Below are positions 58,666 through 60,000 of a stretch of DNA of 60,000 nucleotides, piece by piece. Both the position numbers and the translations under genes were made by a program. Origin of the DNA: Membranipora membranacea. Its lineage: Eukaryota; Bryozoa; Gymnolaemata; Cheilostomatida; Membraniporidae. The stretch's first letter is position 1, and the number at the start of each line of letters is the position of its first letter. Under the pieces are notes generated by a model that did no database searches, was not told where the DNA came from, and saw only the letters and a list, made by a program, of their open reading frames with translations. Where the stretch lies: NCBI GenBank assembly GCA_914767715.1, contig OU612065.1, forward strand, positions 23,624,001 through 23,684,000, written 5' to 3'.

Positions 58666-60000
58666 ACAGTCACCCAACACCACTGCTTCATAACATTAAG
58701 ACGACCCTAAACAGTTTTACAGCCTTCAGGGTGCAAGTGAAATTTAATAAGATAACAAATAACATAATGTAGACTCACCAGCTGACAGATACATTGACGC
58801 CATCCACATTAATCTCCTGTATAAAATCCACATGTGCGAATTCATTCACTTGTAATGCTTGCATAGCGTAGCTGAATATACTTAGATACTTTGCCCATTT
58901 GATCCATTCTCCTAGAGAGTTGAGATTTACTAGTAGACCGCTAAAAAGCTGAGAAAAAAAGGAAAGCCTTTATTTTCTTATTCAGGATTACTTCTTTTGG
59001 TTCGATCATTCATATCCTCTTTACAAACTTGAACTTTTACATTTATTTCAACAGTCAAATATTGCATATAATCTGCTCAGTATGTGGATAATACTGTTAA
59101 TTACAGATACAAACCATTTGAAAAACAAAGATGAGAACAGCAATCAGATTAGCTATGGCACTTGTTCTGGTTGAGGCGCTGGCCACAAAGCATATAGCAG
59201 CTCCAGCAAGGGAGGCCATGACGAGGGTGAGCAAGTAGAATAGGAAACTCTGCCATCTATTCACCAGGCCTGTCAAATATATGATTTCATCTTGTTTAAC
59301 ACCCAGACTAGCATTTATATGTGATTTATACAATTAATACACAAGACACGACTAAATTATATTAACACTGACGTAAGTAAATCTTTGAAAATAAATAAAA
59401 TCTATCTTGGTGAGTAGGAAATGAATTAAAATATATATTACTACAGTAAGCAACAGTCATCCGATTTGAATTTGCCTCCTAAGTATCTACTGCTCAGGCA
59501 TATGTAATTGATTAGTCAATTTGCCTCACCTATCATCCAATAGGTGATGAATCCAAATATAATGGTTGGGACGCTTCTATTGGGAAGGACATCGCAAAAC
59601 ATTTTGGCAAAGAAGTAAGCTGATACTCTGTAAAATCCGCTGATATTCTCATGCCTGAAAAACAAAGTTAAATTTTTGTGTGAACACACATGAATCCAAT
59701 GAGAGATTCTCCTAGCTATGCTGAAAACTTCATTAACACTGAAATCAAGAGAAGCCACCTGGTTGATAGCTTCATACTACCCAAGAAAATGTGATAAGAA
59801 ATATGAAGTATTTTATGTCATTGTAGCCGTAAAGGCTGAAGATTGATAAACCAATTCAAACTATGAAGTACAGGTTTTGTAAGTCAGTTGATAAAATGAT
59901 TGAACTTACATGAATATTTTCCTTTCATTTATGAAAAGTTCGATAGCAGAGAGATTACCAAATATCAAATTCATTACTGTGAAAAAGAAAGCTCCAACTC
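58197..60000 (-). CDS. ABCG2-like ABC half-transporter, 3' part (continues beyond the window)
   Basis: ABCG half-transporters dimerise in membranes to export lipids, sterols or drugs. Five exons are visible (minus): 59910-60000 (open at the edge), 59530-59654, 59115-59263, 58779-58948 and 58197-58353. They encode the transmembrane half: FFFTVMNLIFGNLSAIELFI, ENISGFYRVSAYFFAKMFCD then VLPNRSVPTIIFGF, LVNRWQSFLFYLLTLVMASL, LFSGLLVNLNSLGEWIKWAK, YLSIFSYAMQALQVNEF, and the last helix NIVALGVITTGLLVITYIQL. The ISGYYRVSSYF, SDLLP.R..P and FSGLLVNL landmarks of human ABCG2 are all present. The ATP-binding half lies past the window end. The extracellular loop before the last helix is shorter than in ABCG2 and shows a single Cys. 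A second terminal exon lies at 55801-55957. Confidence 0.93.

Overview
The window is intron-rich nuclear DNA from an invertebrate animal. Genes have GT-AG introns of about 70 bp to 3 kb, intergenic DNA is AT-rich, and there are two degenerate LINEs, several foldback elements and many tiny palindromic insertions. The gene set (U2A', SLBP, RNF38/44, FAPP2, ABCG2-like, and a PAN plus F5/8C lectin) is metazoan. I cannot name the phylum: a cnidarian, a lophotrochozoan or another marine invertebrate would all fit. For eight genes I reconstructed the exon chains by eye. In every chain the intron phases close and the reading frame stays open.

Layout. 1-2170: a decayed LINE (minus) interrupted by a foldback MITE. 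2901-5001: APRT (minus). 6534-9204: a histone stem-loop-binding-protein relative (plus), head to head with APRT, with a tRNA-derived SINE in its last intron. 10950-21800: an RNF38/RNF44-type RING E3 ligase (minus, nine coding exons). Upstream, 21.8-31.5 kb is mostly non-coding, with a possible two-exon small gene at 23.2-23.7 kb and an orphan coding exon at 26.4 kb. 31486-35379: a BTB-NPH3-like protein (plus), a domain pairing best known from plants. 36364-38127: a secreted PAN plus fucolectin/F5-8C protein. 38825-43380: a seven-exon Pro/Tyr-rich protein, possibly axonemal. 44526-47057: SNRPA1/U2A' (minus). 47415-54927: PLEKHA8/FAPP2 (plus), sharing a 357-bp promoter interval with SNRPA1. 55.4-60 kb: the 3' part of an ABCG2-like half-transporter (minus) whose terminal exon has been duplicated with its flanks, plus a second LINE fragment.

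The genes do not form a pathway. They are ordinary housekeeping and animal genes placed together. The notable finding is in the non-coding DNA: at least thirteen palindromes of only 17-32 bp, each starting CA and ending TG, each inserted between copies of a 7- or 8-bp target-site duplication, twice serially into the same target. Separate from these is a family of 71-87-bp hairpins (TAGCCTGTCTTGACAAGC termini, G/C-run loop) with 9-bp duplications, one of them abutting a U2A' splice donor. The BTB-NPH3 gene and the duplicated ABCG terminal exon are the most interesting coding observations.
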